A stretch of 64,000 nt of DNA, from NCBI RefSeq assembly GCF_000759475.1, contig NZ_CP009454.1:2728001-2792000 (forward strand), in the 5' to 3' direction. Origin of the DNA: Pantoea rwandensis (GTDB lineage: Bacteria > Pseudomonadota > Gammaproteobacteria > Enterobacterales > Enterobacteriaceae). The position numbers and the translations under genes are program-made. The notes below the pieces were generated by a model, which worked only from the letters and a program-made list of their open reading frames with translations, was not told the DNA's origin and searched no databases. Below are positions 44,874 to 54,286 of the stretch, one piece after another. How positions within the stretch are numbered: the first letter of the stretch is position 1; every line of letters starts with the position of its first letter.

Positions 44874-45890
44874 ATGTCCACCCTACGTTTGCTGATCTCT
44901 GACTCACACGATCCCTGGTTTAATCTCGCGGTGGAAGAGTGCATCTTCCGCCAGATGCCCACGACCCAGCGCGTGTTGTTTTTATGGCAAAACGCCGAAA
45001 CGGTGGTCATTGGCCGCGCACAAAATCCGTGGAAAGAGTGCAATACGCGCAGGATGGCAGAAGATGGCATCAAACTGGCGCGACGTAGCAGCGGCGGCGG
45101 TGCGGTGTTCCATGATCTGGGCAACGCTTGTTTTACCTTTATGGCCGGTAAACCTGAATACGATAAAACCGTCTCGACGGCGATTATTTTGCAGGCGCTT
45201 GCGAAGCTCGGTATGCGCGCCGAAGCCTCCGGTCGCAATGACATCGTGGTCAATGTGAATGGCGATATGCGCAAGATCTCCGGTTCCGCCTATCGTGAAA
45301 CGCCCGATCGCGGTTTTCACCACGGCACTTTCCTAATGAGCGCCGATCTTTCACGTCTTGCTGATTATCTTAACCCGGACATCAAAAAGCTTCAGGCTAA
45401 AGGGATCTCGTCGGTGCGTTCACGCGTCGCTAATATTGCGGATTTTATCCCGGAGATCAGTTTTGCTGATATTCGTCGTGAAGTGATTGCCGCCTACTTC
45501 GCGCATTACCACGAAACCTGCGAGCCCGAGTATATTTCACCTGAAGCGCTGCCAGACCTTCCCGGCTTTAAGGAGCAGTTTGCCCGACAGAGCAGCTGGG
45601 AGTGGAATTTTGGTCAGGCACCGGATTTTTCGCATCTGCTGCAGGAACGCTTTGTCTGGGGTGGCGTTGAGATTCACTTTGATGTTGAGCGCGGCACGAT
45701 TAGCCGCAGCCAGATTTTCACCGATAGCCTTAATCCCGCACCGTTAGAAGCGCTGGCGATGAGGCTACAAGGTGTGGCGTATCGCCCGGAATCCCTGCAG
45801 GCTGCCATGCAAGAACTGATTGCGGCGTTTCCGGAGCAACAGAAGGAACTCAACGAATTAGCCAGCTGGCTGGTGAACAGCATCAGATAA
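44874..45890 (+). CDS. lplA: Lipoate-protein ligase A
   Basis: 338 residues from the ATG at 44874 with GGAGG upstream, the same length as E. coli LplA. The large domain contains [18 protein letters not shown] (lipoyl-AMP binding) and [19 protein letters not shown]; the small C-terminal accessory domain follows about residue 250. It activates free lipoate and attaches it to E2 and H proteins. Its last eight bases overlap the end of the converging TetR gene. Confidence 0.95.
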   Translation: MSTLRLLISDSHDPWFNLAVEECIFRQMPTTQRVLFLWQNAETVVIGRAQNPWKECNTRRMAEDGIKLARRSSGGGAVFHDLGNACFTFMAGKPEYDKTVSTAIILQALAKLGMRAEASGRNDIVVNVNGDMRKISGSAYRETPDRGFHHGTFLMSADLSRLADYLNPDIKKLQAKGISSVRSRVANIADFIPEISFADIRREVIAAYFAHYHETCEPEYISPEALPDLPGFKEQFARQSSWEWNFGQAPDFSHLLQERFVWGGVEIHFDVERGTISRSQIFTDSLNPAPLEALAMRLQGVAYRPESLQAAMQELIAAFPEQQKELNELASWLVNSIR

Positions 45891-46461
45891 GATGGCGTTG
45901 CACCAGCGCCTCAATCAGTCCCTGCAGTTCCTTTACGCCATCCAGTTGCCGAATATCGCTACACACCACGGCATTTGAGATGGCGTCTGCCGCGCCCAGT
46001 AAGCCCCACAAGCTGGACTGCGGCAGCTTCGCCTCAGCAAACCACAGACGAAACTTCGCCATGAAATCGAGTTGGTATTTGCGCTTCACTTCGGCCAATT
46101 CGGGCGTGCTGTTAAGCGCTGACAGCACATCGGGGATCTCGCGCCCCTGAGTGAGTACACAGTTCACATAACAAGCCGCCACCGTGCTGGCACGTTCCGT
46201 CAGTTCGCTCCCCGCCTTGGCCATCGCCGCATCAATCACAGCGTTTTGCCGCACATCAAAGTCCTCATACAGCGCAGCGAGCAAACCGTGGCGGGTACCA
46301 AAATGCTCATACACCACGGGCTTACTGACACCCGCTTCGACCGCCACCCGTCCTAAGGTCAGCGCATCACTGCCGTGCGAACGCACCAGGTTCCACGCCG
46401 TGCTGATGAGCTGCTCGCGGCGTTCGTCAAAGGTCATACGCTGGCGCGTTGGTGAGTTCAT
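45883..46461 (-). CDS. TetR-family repressor
   Basis: 192 residues. The DNA-binding domain (about 10-60) has [36 protein letters not shown]. It overlaps the upstream oxidoreductase gene by ATGA, so both are in one operon, with a strong palindrome in front (47079-47109). Autoregulation of the pair is likely. Ligand unknown. Confidence 0.88.
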   Translation of the reverse strand: MNSPTRQRMTFDERREQLISTAWNLVRSHGSDALTLGRVAVEAGVSKPVVYEHFGTRHGLLAALYEDFDVRQNAVIDAAMAKAGSELTERASTVAACYVNCVLTQGREIPDVLSALNSTPELAEVKRKYQLDFMAKFRLWFAEAKLPQSSLWGLLGAADAISNAVVCSDIRQLDGVKELQGLIEALVQRHLI

Positions 46462-47054
46462 GCAGGTTCCTTCAAAGTGAAAAGTCGCTGTCCCAACTGC
46501 CGGGCGAGCGCGTAATGCGCATCAGGATAACCCTCATCGGACGGCAACAACAGTTCGCTGGTGATCACGGGCGCGCCGCAATAGCCGAAGATCCCTTCAT
46601 CGATCTGATTGCGCATACTGCTGAAATAACCGCGTCGCAAATACGTGCGCGTATTCGCCGCCCCCAGCGCCAGCAGATGCACCTGAAGATGCCCCAACTT
46701 CTTTATCACCTTTTCACCGGTATCGTCATACGCCCAGCCCTGGGTAAATACGCGGTCAATCCATCCTTTCAATTGTGCCGGAAACGACCACCAGTAAATC
46801 GGATACACCAATACCAGCGCATCTGCACGGTTCAGACGTTGCTGTTCAGCCAACACATCCGCAGGTGAAACAGTGCCTGATTTGAACTGATCGAAATCCG
46901 CCTGGTTGAAGCGCGGGTCGAATTGCTCAGCGGCTAAATCGGCGATTTCAACACTGTGCAAACCACTCGCCGTGATGCCTGCTGCAAGGTGTGTGACCAC
47001 AGCGTGCGTATGTGAATGGCTGTCAGGATGGGCCGTAACGATAAGCGTATGCAT
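46458..47054 (-). CDS. Flavodoxin-fold NAD(P)H quinone oxidoreductase (MdaB/KefF-like)
   Basis: 198 residues from the ATG at 47054 (GGAG nine bases upstream); longer frames to 47087 lack a ribosome site. The flavin-binding start is MHTLIVTAHPDSHSHTHAVV. VLVYPIYWWSFPAQLKGWIDRVF is the typical NAD(P)H dehydrogenase/quinone reductase motif. It is co-transcribed with a TetR repressor, which suggests induction by a quinone or other electrophile. Confidence 0.85.
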   Translation of the reverse strand: MHTLIVTAHPDSHSHTHAVVTHLAAGITASGLHSVEIADLAAEQFDPRFNQADFDQFKSGTVSPADVLAEQQRLNRADALVLVYPIYWWSFPAQLKGWIDRVFTQGWAYDDTGEKVIKKLGHLQVHLLALGAANTRTYLRRGYFSSMRNQIDEGIFGYCGAPVITSELLLPSDEGYPDAHYALARQLGQRLFTLKEPA

Positions 47055-47078
47055 GGGAATAATCTCCGACATTGATTG

Positions 47079-47109
47079 ACCTACCATTGGTAACTTACCA
47101 AAAGTAGGT
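47079..47109. promoter_or_regulatory. 31-bp palindromic operator in front of the oxidoreductase-TetR operon
   Basis: The core TTGGTAA-C-TTACCAA (47087-47101) is a perfect palindrome around one base. Outer arms ACCTAC (47079-47084) and GTAGGT (47104-47109) extend it, with only two mismatched pairs in between. Position and symmetry fit a TetR operator overlapping the promoter, about 30 bases before the start codon. Confidence 0.7.
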
Positions 47110-47512
47110 TGTCAATGCCTTGTTTGTCATGCGACTTGAAGGTGGGATGCCCAATGGTTGAGCCAAGGGGTGATGACAAAGTTTGGGGTTGGCTGGAAGA
47201 CCTGGTTGCGCAGGAGATGATGATTCCTGGGTGGGTTTGGCGATGTGGCTGATTTGGGGAGTTTGGTGAGTTTGGCGAGTTTGGAAGGCACCGCGTCAGC
47301 GGCGCGAGGACGGCCCGGCAGCAGCAGAGGTGCTACGGCCCGCACCCCCGCGCACAAAAAAGGCTGCCATTGATCAATAAATGGCAGCCCTTACACCAGG
47401 CAAAAATTTTAAGATGCGCCTTAACAGACCCTTTGCTACGACAAACCCTACCAAAGAGCCCTCATGGCCCTCGCCATAACACGCTTTCTCATGAACCCTT
47501 TTCCAGCCAGGT
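47110..47512. other. Gene-free segment with G-rich repeats and a GC-rich block
   Basis: About 400 bp. Three tandem copies of GAGTTTGG(T/C/A) lie at 47259-47285. A very GC-rich stretch at about 47286-47355 contrasts with the surrounding DNA and looks like an interspersed intergenic element. A terminator at 47356-47389 follows. A 76-codon frame on the - strand (47127-47357) spans the repeats and is judged non-coding. Confidence 0.5.
47356..47389 (-). terminator. Rho-independent terminator for the pirin-like gene
   Basis: GGCTGCCATT (47362-47371) and AATGGCAGCC (47380-47389) form a perfect 10-base stem with an eight-base loop. Six A residues at 47356-47361 give a T-run on the - strand. It lies about 120 bases after the pirin stop. 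Confidence 0.8.
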
Positions 47513-48193
47513 TCACCCAAACGTGACGCCGTCACTCACCAGAAAAGCGATCACTATCGCGTCACGCTCGCCACGCACATCAGGTAAAGCGCCCTGCTCA
47601 CTGATCGAATCCCCTGGCATCAACCGCTCATCGCCAACACGCACAATGCCATCCAGCAACGTCAGCCAGGTTGAGTAACCGGCAAGATGTGGCACCTCAA
47701 CCTGTGCGCCCCGCTCCACTTTGAGATCAAAAATAAAAACGTCCTGACCCAACGGCAACGGTGCATCGCTACTTTCTGGCCCCGCCAGCAATGTCCAGGC
47801 GTTTAGCGGCAACCCATCCGCGCGAGTGAAATCCACGGTACGTGGCGCACCGCCGCTTTTAGCCGGACGGATATAGGCCTGCAGCATCTCGGTTTCAATA
47901 AAAGGTGCAGACTCTTCATAACGCACTCCACTCCCCGCACTCACCACCATGGCGCGTTTGGCGTTCAGCGCAATTTTGTCCCCATTTTCAGCAAGGTGTT
48001 GTGCGGAACCGCGCCAGACGTAGCTAAAAATCTCTTCATCTTGCCGTGTATGCATCGGAATACGCGCATCCATTTTCAACGACATCTGATCAATAATCGG
48101 CAACGCGCCAAAAGCCTCACCGGGTCTTTGCCGGCGGATGGTAAAGGGACCGTATTCAAACAACTGGTCGCGCTGGGCTCGCATCACGTTCAT
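47513..48193 (-). CDS. Pirin-like bicupin protein with altered metal site
   Basis: 226 residues with GAGGAG before the ATG. Two cupin domains are visible (about 20-120 and 135-220). Classical pirins bind metal through HxH and H-E in the first cupin. Here the first motif reads PMHTRQDEEIF, so the second His is missing, and the later H/E pair is not evident (YEESAPFIETEML). It resembles the YhaK-type group rather than quercetinase YhhW. It may not bind iron in the usual way. Its last codons contain a matS site. Confidence 0.8.
   Translation of the reverse strand: MNVMRAQRDQLFEYGPFTIRRQRPGEAFGALPIIDQMSLKMDARIPMHTRQDEEIFSYVWRGSAQHLAENGDKIALNAKRAMVVSAGSGVRYEESAPFIETEMLQAYIRPAKSGGAPRTVDFTRADGLPLNAWTLLAGPESSDAPLPLGQDVFIFDLKVERGAQVEVPHLAGYSTWLTLLDGIVRVGDERLMPGDSISEQGALPDVRGERDAIVIAFLVSDGVTFG
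47523..47535. other. matS site (MatP-binding) inside the pirin-like gene
   Basis: GTGACGCCGTCAC matches GTGACRNYGTCAC perfectly, on both strands. It lies in the last codons of the pirin-like gene, 34 kb from dif and 30 kb from the other matS. E. coli has roughly one matS per 35 kb in the Ter macrodomain, so the spacing is typical. Confidence 0.78.
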
Positions 48194-48415
48194 GGTTTGC
48201 TCCTCAAAATGTGGCTATGCACATCATGATAGCGGCGAGAAAATTCCAGAACAGGTGTTCGATTTGCTTGCTTATGTCAAAATTTTTGAATATTAATAAC
48301 CCGTAGCAATAATAAGAGACAGCAACAACACTCAGACCACCAATTTTCAGCATTCAGGGTTAGTCAGCCTGCATATTTTTGCGTAAAATACACTTTTCCG
48401 TGATGAGTAAATAAC

Positions 48416-48979
48416 ATGAGTCGCAGCGAACAGATTCTTGAAGCAGCCGAACAATGTATGCGCCTAAAAGGTTTTCATCAAACCTCCATTCAGAATATTG
48501 CCAGCCAGGCAGACGTTAGCATTGGTTTAATCTATAAATATTACAAAAATAAAGAAGCCATTATTGAAGCGTTGGTGACGAATGTAGTTCAACGCATGAT
48601 TGCATTATTAAATGCTGATTTTGAGCGAATTGCCCATGCAGGAGGCGTGACGCATTCGGTGCAGGACATTGTGCCGCCTGAAGTCGAGCACAGTATTGTC
48701 TTGCTAATGGAAGTCTCATCTGAAGCCACACGTAATGAGCGCATTCGTCAGATAATGAATGATGCGTGGCAGGTATTAAAAAATAATTTTATTACTCAGG
48801 AGCAGACGCTCAATCCGTCACTGGATGCCAGCGTTATCAATACCCGATTGCACATCATTTCACTGGTGATTGATGGCATGATCATCCGCCGTTGCATGAA
48901 ACAGCGTGAGGTACCTGTCGGATTTATGCCTTTCTTCGATGCCATCACACGTGATATCAATCAACATGATAAGGTTTGA
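48416..48979 (+). CDS. TetR-family regulator
   Basis: 187 residues. The HTH is TSIQNIASQADVSIGLIYKYYKNKEAIIEALV at about 23-55. The C-terminal ligand domain is not assignable. It converges with a second TetR gene, with two bases between the stops. Either could govern the RND operon that follows. Confidence 0.85.
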   Translation: MSRSEQILEAAEQCMRLKGFHQTSIQNIASQADVSIGLIYKYYKNKEAIIEALVTNVVQRMIALLNADFERIAHAGGVTHSVQDIVPPEVEHSIVLLMEVSSEATRNERIRQIMNDAWQVLKNNFITQEQTLNPSLDASVINTRLHIISLVIDGMIIRRCMKQREVPVGFMPFFDAITRDINQHDKV

Positions 48980-48981
48980 TA

Positions 48982-49563
48982 TCAGCCAAACAGATGATGC
49001 GAAAGAATGCCATTGATCCTGCCTTTTTCCCGATGATCGAGGGTATTATCGCCAAAGGCGCGGCAGGCAACACCATCCACCAGCATCAATAAGAATTGAA
49101 TACGCTCATTGCACTGCTGATCACTCACGCCTGGGCTCTGTTGACATAATGATGTCTCCAACTCCGCAATTAATAATTGTTCTTCCTGCGCCAGAACTGC
49201 GCGCACAGCTTGATTACGCGATGCTTCCGAATACATCTCCAGCAATAAACAGCGATCCTGATAAGGCCAATCCTGCCAAAATCCGGATTCCGTATTGATA
49301 ATATCAGCGGTACTGCTTTGACGCGGAAGATTATTTTGCAGAAACAGACGCCAATTCGCAGCAATACTTTTAATGGTTTCACTGACGATTAATTCTTTGC
49401 TCTCAAAATAACGATATATCTGCCCTGCTCCCAAGCCAGATTCACGGCTAATATCCGCCATACTGGCACCATGAAAACCCGACTGGCTAAAGCAGACTTT
49501 AGCCGCTGAAATAATCAGCTGCTGTCGTTGCTGAAAGAATTCTTCATTCTCTGATTTGCTCAA
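48982..49563 (-). CDS. TetR-family regulator next to RND efflux operon
   Basis: 193 residues from a TTG at 49563, six bases after AGGAG; an overlapping ATG is in the wrong frame. HTH: ASMADISRESGLGAGQIYRYFESKELIV. The C-terminal part (LLLEMYSEASRNQAVRAVL, then LMLVDGVACRAFG) resembles the other TetR (LLMEVSSEATRNERIR, then LVIDGMIIRR), so the pair may be related by duplication. It lies downstream of the RND operon in the same direction, separated by a terminator. Confidence 0.85.
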   Translation of the reverse strand: MSKSENEEFFQQRQQLIISAAKVCFSQSGFHGASMADISRESGLGAGQIYRYFESKELIVSETIKSIAANWRLFLQNNLPRQSSTADIINTESGFWQDWPYQDRCLLLEMYSEASRNQAVRAVLAQEEQLLIAELETSLCQQSPGVSDQQCNERIQFLLMLVDGVACRAFGDNTLDHREKGRINGILSHHLFG

Positions 49564-49642
49564 TCATGACTCCTAAAATGTCCACAGCGTAATTATTGTT
49601 TTTCATAGGATACGCGAAGGCGTTTCTCACTGAAATAGTGAT

Positions 49643-49690
49643 AAAAAACCCGGTTACATTTTTCACCGGGCCGATACATTACCGGCCCGG
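49643..49690 (-). terminator. Terminator with two alternative stems after the RND operon
   Basis: On the - strand CCGGGCCG/CGGCCCGG (49683-49690 with 49666-49673) can pair. Alternatively CCCGGT/ACCGGG (49665-49670 with 49649-49654) can pair and is followed directly by TTTTTT (49643-49648). The two stems share bases, so they exclude each other. The second is the classical terminator. Confidence 0.65.
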
Positions 49691-49697
49691 GAAAGCG

Positions 49698-51122
49698 TTA
49701 CAGTTTCAATTCAGATTCTTTCAATGCCGTACCGCCACCCAATACTTTGTAGAAAGTATTCAGGTTTTGGTAGTAGGCCTGCTCAACACTGACCAAACTG
49801 GTCCGCGCCGTGTAGAGCGTACGCTGGGCAGTTAACGCATTCAGATAGGTATCAACACCGTTCTGATAACGCAGGTCGGCCAAATGATAGTAAGTCTGCG
49901 ATGCAGCAACATTATTACGTTGGCTGGTCAACTGATCGTTGATGGTGCCACGCCGTGCCAGCGCATCCGCGACTTCAGAGAAAGCGGTTTGCACAGACTT
50001 CTCATACACCGCGACGTAATACTCTTTCTGCGCTTTGGTGTAGTTCAGGTAGGAAACGTTATAGCCACCTTTGAAAATCGGCAGCGAAATGCTCGGTGCA
50101 AACGACCAAATACCTGCGCCATTCTTAAACAGTGAAGACAAATCGGCACTGCCAACACCTCCGCTTGCGGTCAGCGTAATGCTCGGGAAGAAGTTGGCTC
50201 GCGCAGCGCCGATATTGGCATTGGCCGCTTTTAGGTTATGCTCGGCCTGCAACACGTCTGGGCGATTGTTCAGTGCGTCGGATGACACGCCAGCAGGTAC
50301 GGTTTTCAAAGCATTGCCAATCGACTCAATATCCTGGGGTAACAGGCTATCCGGCACACGCTTCCCGACCACCAAATCCAGCGCATTCTTATCCTGCGCC
50401 ACGCTGGTGGTATAGCTGGCCACATCTGCCTGTGCAGATTGATACGTCGTTTCTGCTGAAGCCACATCCACCATCGAATCCACGCCGTTTTGCAGACGTT
50501 TGCGCGTCACCTCCAGCGACTGACGCGCACTCTCTGCCGTCTCTTTCGCGATCGCCAGATTACTGCGATCCGCCGCCAGCTGTAACCAATAATCCACCGT
50601 GTTATACAGCACCGTCAGGCGCGTGCTGCGAGCGCCCTCCAGCGTGCCAAGATAGGTTTCATACTGTTGACGCGAAAGACTCTGATTCTTGCCAAACAGG
50701 TCCAGCTCGAAGGAGCTCACGCTGCCTTCCGCCGAATAAGTATTACTGAGCGCGGTTTGATTCCCCTCGCCCGTCAACGCACGCGAACGGGTGCCGCTCA
50801 CGCCTGCGCTAATCGTTGGGAAGAGATCGGCGCGCTGCTCGCCGTACTGTGCGTGTGCCGATTTCACACTGGCGACTGCTTCACGCAGATCGCGGCTGCT
50901 GTCCAGCGCCATCGCCACCACCTGACGCAGCTTGCTATCCAGTACATAATCCTGCCAGCTGATATCACGATAATTCGCTGGCGTGCCCTGCAAGCCACGA
51001 TAGGCATCGCCGGTTGGCGTGCTGCTGCTGACCGCATCATTGGGACGATCGTAGTGCGGATCGAGTGACACGCAGCCCGCGAGCAAGCACGGTAACAACA
51101 CCATTAATAATTTTGCAGACAT
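49698..51122 (-). CDS. Outer-membrane efflux channel lipoprotein (OprM/NodT family)
   Basis: 474 residues. A lipoprotein signal ends at LLAGC (Cys17). Two outer membrane efflux protein repeats follow (about 60-260 and 280-465), including NNRPDVLQAEHNLKAANANIGAARANFFPSI split across the second repeat and GPS-type inner helices. It starts one base after the RND stop, so the operon encodes a complete tripartite pump instead of relying on TolC. Confidence 0.88.
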   Translation of the reverse strand: MSAKLLMVLLPCLLAGCVSLDPHYDRPNDAVSSSTPTGDAYRGLQGTPANYRDISWQDYVLDSKLRQVVAMALDSSRDLREAVASVKSAHAQYGEQRADLFPTISAGVSGTRSRALTGEGNQTALSNTYSAEGSVSSFELDLFGKNQSLSRQQYETYLGTLEGARSTRLTVLYNTVDYWLQLAADRSNLAIAKETAESARQSLEVTRKRLQNGVDSMVDVASAETTYQSAQADVASYTTSVAQDKNALDLVVGKRVPDSLLPQDIESIGNALKTVPAGVSSDALNNRPDVLQAEHNLKAANANIGAARANFFPSITLTASGGVGSADLSSLFKNGAGIWSFAPSISLPIFKGGYNVSYLNYTKAQKEYYVAVYEKSVQTAFSEVADALARRGTINDQLTSQRNNVAASQTYYHLADLRYQNGVDTYLNALTAQRTLYTARTSLVSVEQAYYQNLNTFYKVLGGGTALKESELKL

Positions 51123-51123
51123 A

Positions 51124-54100
51124 TTACTCCTCCGCCTTCACAGCTGATTCGGTTGACTGTGCATCGTCATGCGGAATCGCCGGAAACACGCGACGGACCA
51201 GAACAAAGAACAGCGGTACAAAGAAGATGGCCAGTAACGTTGCTGTCAGGGTGCCGCCGATAATACCTGTCCCGATAGCGATACGGCTGTTAGCACCCGC
51301 GCCGGTAGAAATCGCCAGCGGCAGCACCCCAGCAGTGAACGCCAGTGACGTCATGATGATCGGACGCAAACGCATCGTGGCGGCATGAATCGCAGCTTTC
51401 ACCAGATTCTCGCCTTTGCGGTAATTTTCCTCCGCAAACTCCACAATCAGAATCGCGTTCTTCGCGGATAGGCCGATGATGGTGAGCAACGCCACCTGGA
51501 AGTACACATCGTTTTCCAGACCGCGCAACGTAATCGCCAGAAGTGATCCAATCACCCCTAACGGCACCACCATCATCACCGAGAACGGCACCGACCAGCT
51601 TTCATACAGCGCGGCAAGACACAGGAACACCACAATCAGGGAAATGCCATACAACGACATCGCCTGGTTGCCAGAAAGTTTTTCCTGATAAGAGAGTCCA
51701 CTCCACGCAAAGGTTGTGCCAGCCGGTAGTTTGGCCGCCAGCTTTTCCATTGCGGTGATGGCATCGCCCGAACTCTTGCCCGATGCTGACGATCCTTCAA
51801 TTTCATAAGAAGCCAGGCCGTTATAGCGTGACAACACATCTGGACCGTAAGCCCATTTTGAGGAAGCGAACGACGAGAACGGCACCATGGTGGTGTTACT
51901 GCTGCTATCCGTTCCGCGCACATACCATTGATCGATATCTTCAGGCTTACTGCGGAACTGTTGATCGCCCTGCATATACACTTTCTTCACGCGACCACGA
52001 TCGGTGAAGTCGTTGATGTAACTCCCGCCAATCGCTGCACTCAGCGTGTCGTTAATGTCGCTGATGGTCAGCCCCAGCGATTGCGCTTTGGCATCATCAA
52101 TACTGACATCCAACTGCGGCAGATCTGGCAGTGAGTTCGCGCGTACCGCACTCAACACCGGGTCCTGGTTGGCTTCGGCAATCAGCTGGTTACGCATTTT
52201 CAGCAGTTGGTCGCGATCGGTGGCCCCGCGCGCCTGTAATTCAAAGGTAAAGCCGTTCGATTGACCTAACCCCGATACTGAGGGCGGTGAAAGTACAAAG
52301 ATCTGCGCGTCACGGATGCTGGAGAGCGCAGCCATCGCGCGGCCTGCAATGGCATCGGCGCTGTTCTCCGTGCCTTTACGCTCGCTCCAGTTTTTCAGCG
52401 AGATAAAACCAATACCGGCGTTTTGTCCGCTACCGGCAAAGCTGAAACCGTTAACCAGCATGCTAACGTTAACGTTGTCTTTTTCTTTGGTGGCAAAGTA
52501 CTGCTGTACCTGCTGACGGACTTCACTGGTACGGTTTTCCGTGGCACCCGGTGCCAGCTGATACTGCACCATGATATAGCCCTGGTCTTCCGTCGGCAGG
52601 AAGCCGGTTGGCAAACGCATATACAGCACAGCACAACCGATCAGCAACACGCCGTACAGCAGCAGGTAGCGCACTGAACTGTTCACCACATGACCCACAC
52701 CGTTTTGATAGCGCCCCTGCACTTTTTCATAACTGCGGTTAAACCAGCCAAAGAAACCTTTGGTGCCGCTTTCGTGGTTATGAGGTTTCAGTAAGGTTGC
52801 ACAAAGTGCCGGCGTTAGTGTCAGCGCCACAATCACCGACAGCACCATCGACGACACAATGGTGATCGAAAACTGGCGATAGATCACTCCGGTTGAACCA
52901 CTAAAGAAGGTCATCGGCAGGAACACCGCCGACAGCACCAGCGCGATACCAATCAAAGCACCGGTAATCTCCTTCATTGATTTTTCTGTGGCCTGTCGCG
53001 GCGGTAACCCCTCCTCGCGCATCACGCGCTCAACGTTCTCCACCACCACAATCGCATCATCGACCAGCAAGCCGATGGCTAGCACCATGCCAAACATGGT
53101 TAAGGTGTTTATCGAGTAACCAAACAGCGACAGCACACCGAACGTACCCAGTAAAACCACCGGCACGGCAATCGCCGGGATCAACGTCGTACGAATGTTC
53201 TGCAGGAACACGAACATCACGATAACCACCAGGATCACCGCTTCGATCAGCGTTTTCACCACCTCTTCAATCGAGATTTTGACGAAGTCGGTGCTGTCGA
53301 GTGGATAAGCAATCTCGTAGCCCGCCGGCATACTGCTACGGAACTCATTGATGGTGCCTTTCACCTGCTCAGCGGTGGAAAGCGCATTCGCACCTGATGC
53401 CAGCTGCACAGCGATACCGGATGCGGGATGGCCATTCGCCAACACGTTGGCACTGTAGTCTTCATCGCCCATTTCGACGCGCGCGACATCACTCAGTCGC
53501 ACTACCGAACCGTCAGACTGACTCTTAAGCACGATGTTGCGGAACTGCTCTGGTGTTTGCAGACGCGAACGCGAACGTACTGTCGCCACCAGCTGCTGCT
53601 CTTTGCTGGCTGGCTGTGCGCCCAATTGCCCAGAAGAAACCTGGGTATTTTGGCTCTCCAGCGCGGTAGTGACATCCGAGGGCATCAGTGAATAGGACGC
53701 CAGCTTACTCGGGTCCAGCCAGATGCGCATCGCGTACTCGGCACCAAACACTTGCACGCTACCCACGCCGGAAACACGCGCCAGCGTATCTTCCATATTA
53801 CTGACCATATAGTCAGCGACATCGGAAGAGCTGCTTTTATTGGTTTTGTCGTACACCGCCAGAATCAGCAGGAAGTCGCTCTGCGCTTTCTCCACGGTGA
53901 CACCTTGCGTGGTGACCGCGGTAGGCAAACGGCTCTCTGCCTGCTGAACCTTGTTCTGCACCTGAACCTGGGCGATATCGGGATCGGTGCCCTGCTGGAA
54001 GGTCACATTGATCTTCACCTGCCCGGTCGATGCCGTGCTGGTGGAGTCAAAATAGAGCAACCCATCCAGCCCGGTGAGTTGCTGCTCAATCACCTGCGTG

Positions 54101-54285
54101 ACGCTGCTCTCCAGCGTTTCCGCCGACGCACCGGTGTACGTTGCCTGAATACTGATCTGCGGTGGCGCGACATCAGGATATTGCGCCACGGGCAGGCTGT
54201 TAATGCTGAGTAGACCGAACATCATAATGCAGATGGCGATAACCCAGGCAAATACCGGCCGACGAATAAAGAACTGAGCCAACAT
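51124..54285 (-). CDS. RND multidrug efflux transporter (HAE1, AcrB-like)
   Basis: 1053 residues, full length. The family start MLAQFFIRRPVFAWVIAI is present. Proton-relay residues are intact: the Asp pair in GLLVDDAIVVVENVER and the Lys in GLSAKNAILIVEFAEE. Periplasmic porter repeats lie at about 40-330 and 560-870. HAE1 pumps export amphiphilic drugs, detergents and plant phenolics with a fusion protein and outer channel, both encoded here. Confidence 0.92.
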   Translation of the reverse strand: MLAQFFIRRPVFAWVIAICIMMFGLLSINSLPVAQYPDVAPPQISIQATYTGASAETLESSVTQVIEQQLTGLDGLLYFDSTSTASTGQVKINVTFQQGTDPDIAQVQVQNKVQQAESRLPTAVTTQGVTVEKAQSDFLLILAVYDKTNKSSSSDVADYMVSNMEDTLARVSGVGSVQVFGAEYAMRIWLDPSKLASYSLMPSDVTTALESQNTQVSSGQLGAQPASKEQQLVATVRSRSRLQTPEQFRNIVLKSQSDGSVVRLSDVARVEMGDEDYSANVLANGHPASGIAVQLASGANALSTAEQVKGTINEFRSSMPAGYEIAYPLDSTDFVKISIEEVVKTLIEAVILVVIVMFVFLQNIRTTLIPAIAVPVVLLGTFGVLSLFGYSINTLTMFGMVLAIGLLVDDAIVVVENVERVMREEGLPPRQATEKSMKEITGALIGIALVLSAVFLPMTFFSGSTGVIYRQFSITIVSSMVLSVIVALTLTPALCATLLKPHNHESGTKGFFGWFNRSYEKVQGRYQNGVGHVVNSSVRYLLLYGVLLIGCAVLYMRLPTGFLPTEDQGYIMVQYQLAPGATENRTSEVRQQVQQYFATKEKDNVNVSMLVNGFSFAGSGQNAGIGFISLKNWSERKGTENSADAIAGRAMAALSSIRDAQIFVLSPPSVSGLGQSNGFTFELQARGATDRDQLLKMRNQLIAEANQDPVLSAVRANSLPDLPQLDVSIDDAKAQSLGLTISDINDTLSAAIGGSYINDFTDRGRVKKVYMQGDQQFRSKPEDIDQWYVRGTDSSSNTTMVPFSSFASSKWAYGPDVLSRYNGLASYEIEGSSASGKSSGDAITAMEKLAAKLPAGTTFAWSGLSYQEKLSGNQAMSLYGISLIVVFLCLAALYESWSVPFSVMMVVPLGVIGSLLAITLRGLENDVYFQVALLTIIGLSAKNAILIVEFAEENYRKGENLVKAAIHAATMRLRPIIMTSLAFTAGVLPLAISTGAGANSRIAIGTGIIGGTLTATLLAIFFVPLFFVLVRRVFPAIPHDDAQSTESAVKAEE

Positions 54286-54286
54286 A

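Noticed and set aside
47127..47357. 76-codon - strand frame with KLAKLTKLPK repeat
   Set aside because: The pattern comes from the 9-bp DNA repeat and a GC-rich block; no ribosome site and a poor, Pro/Arg-rich composition.
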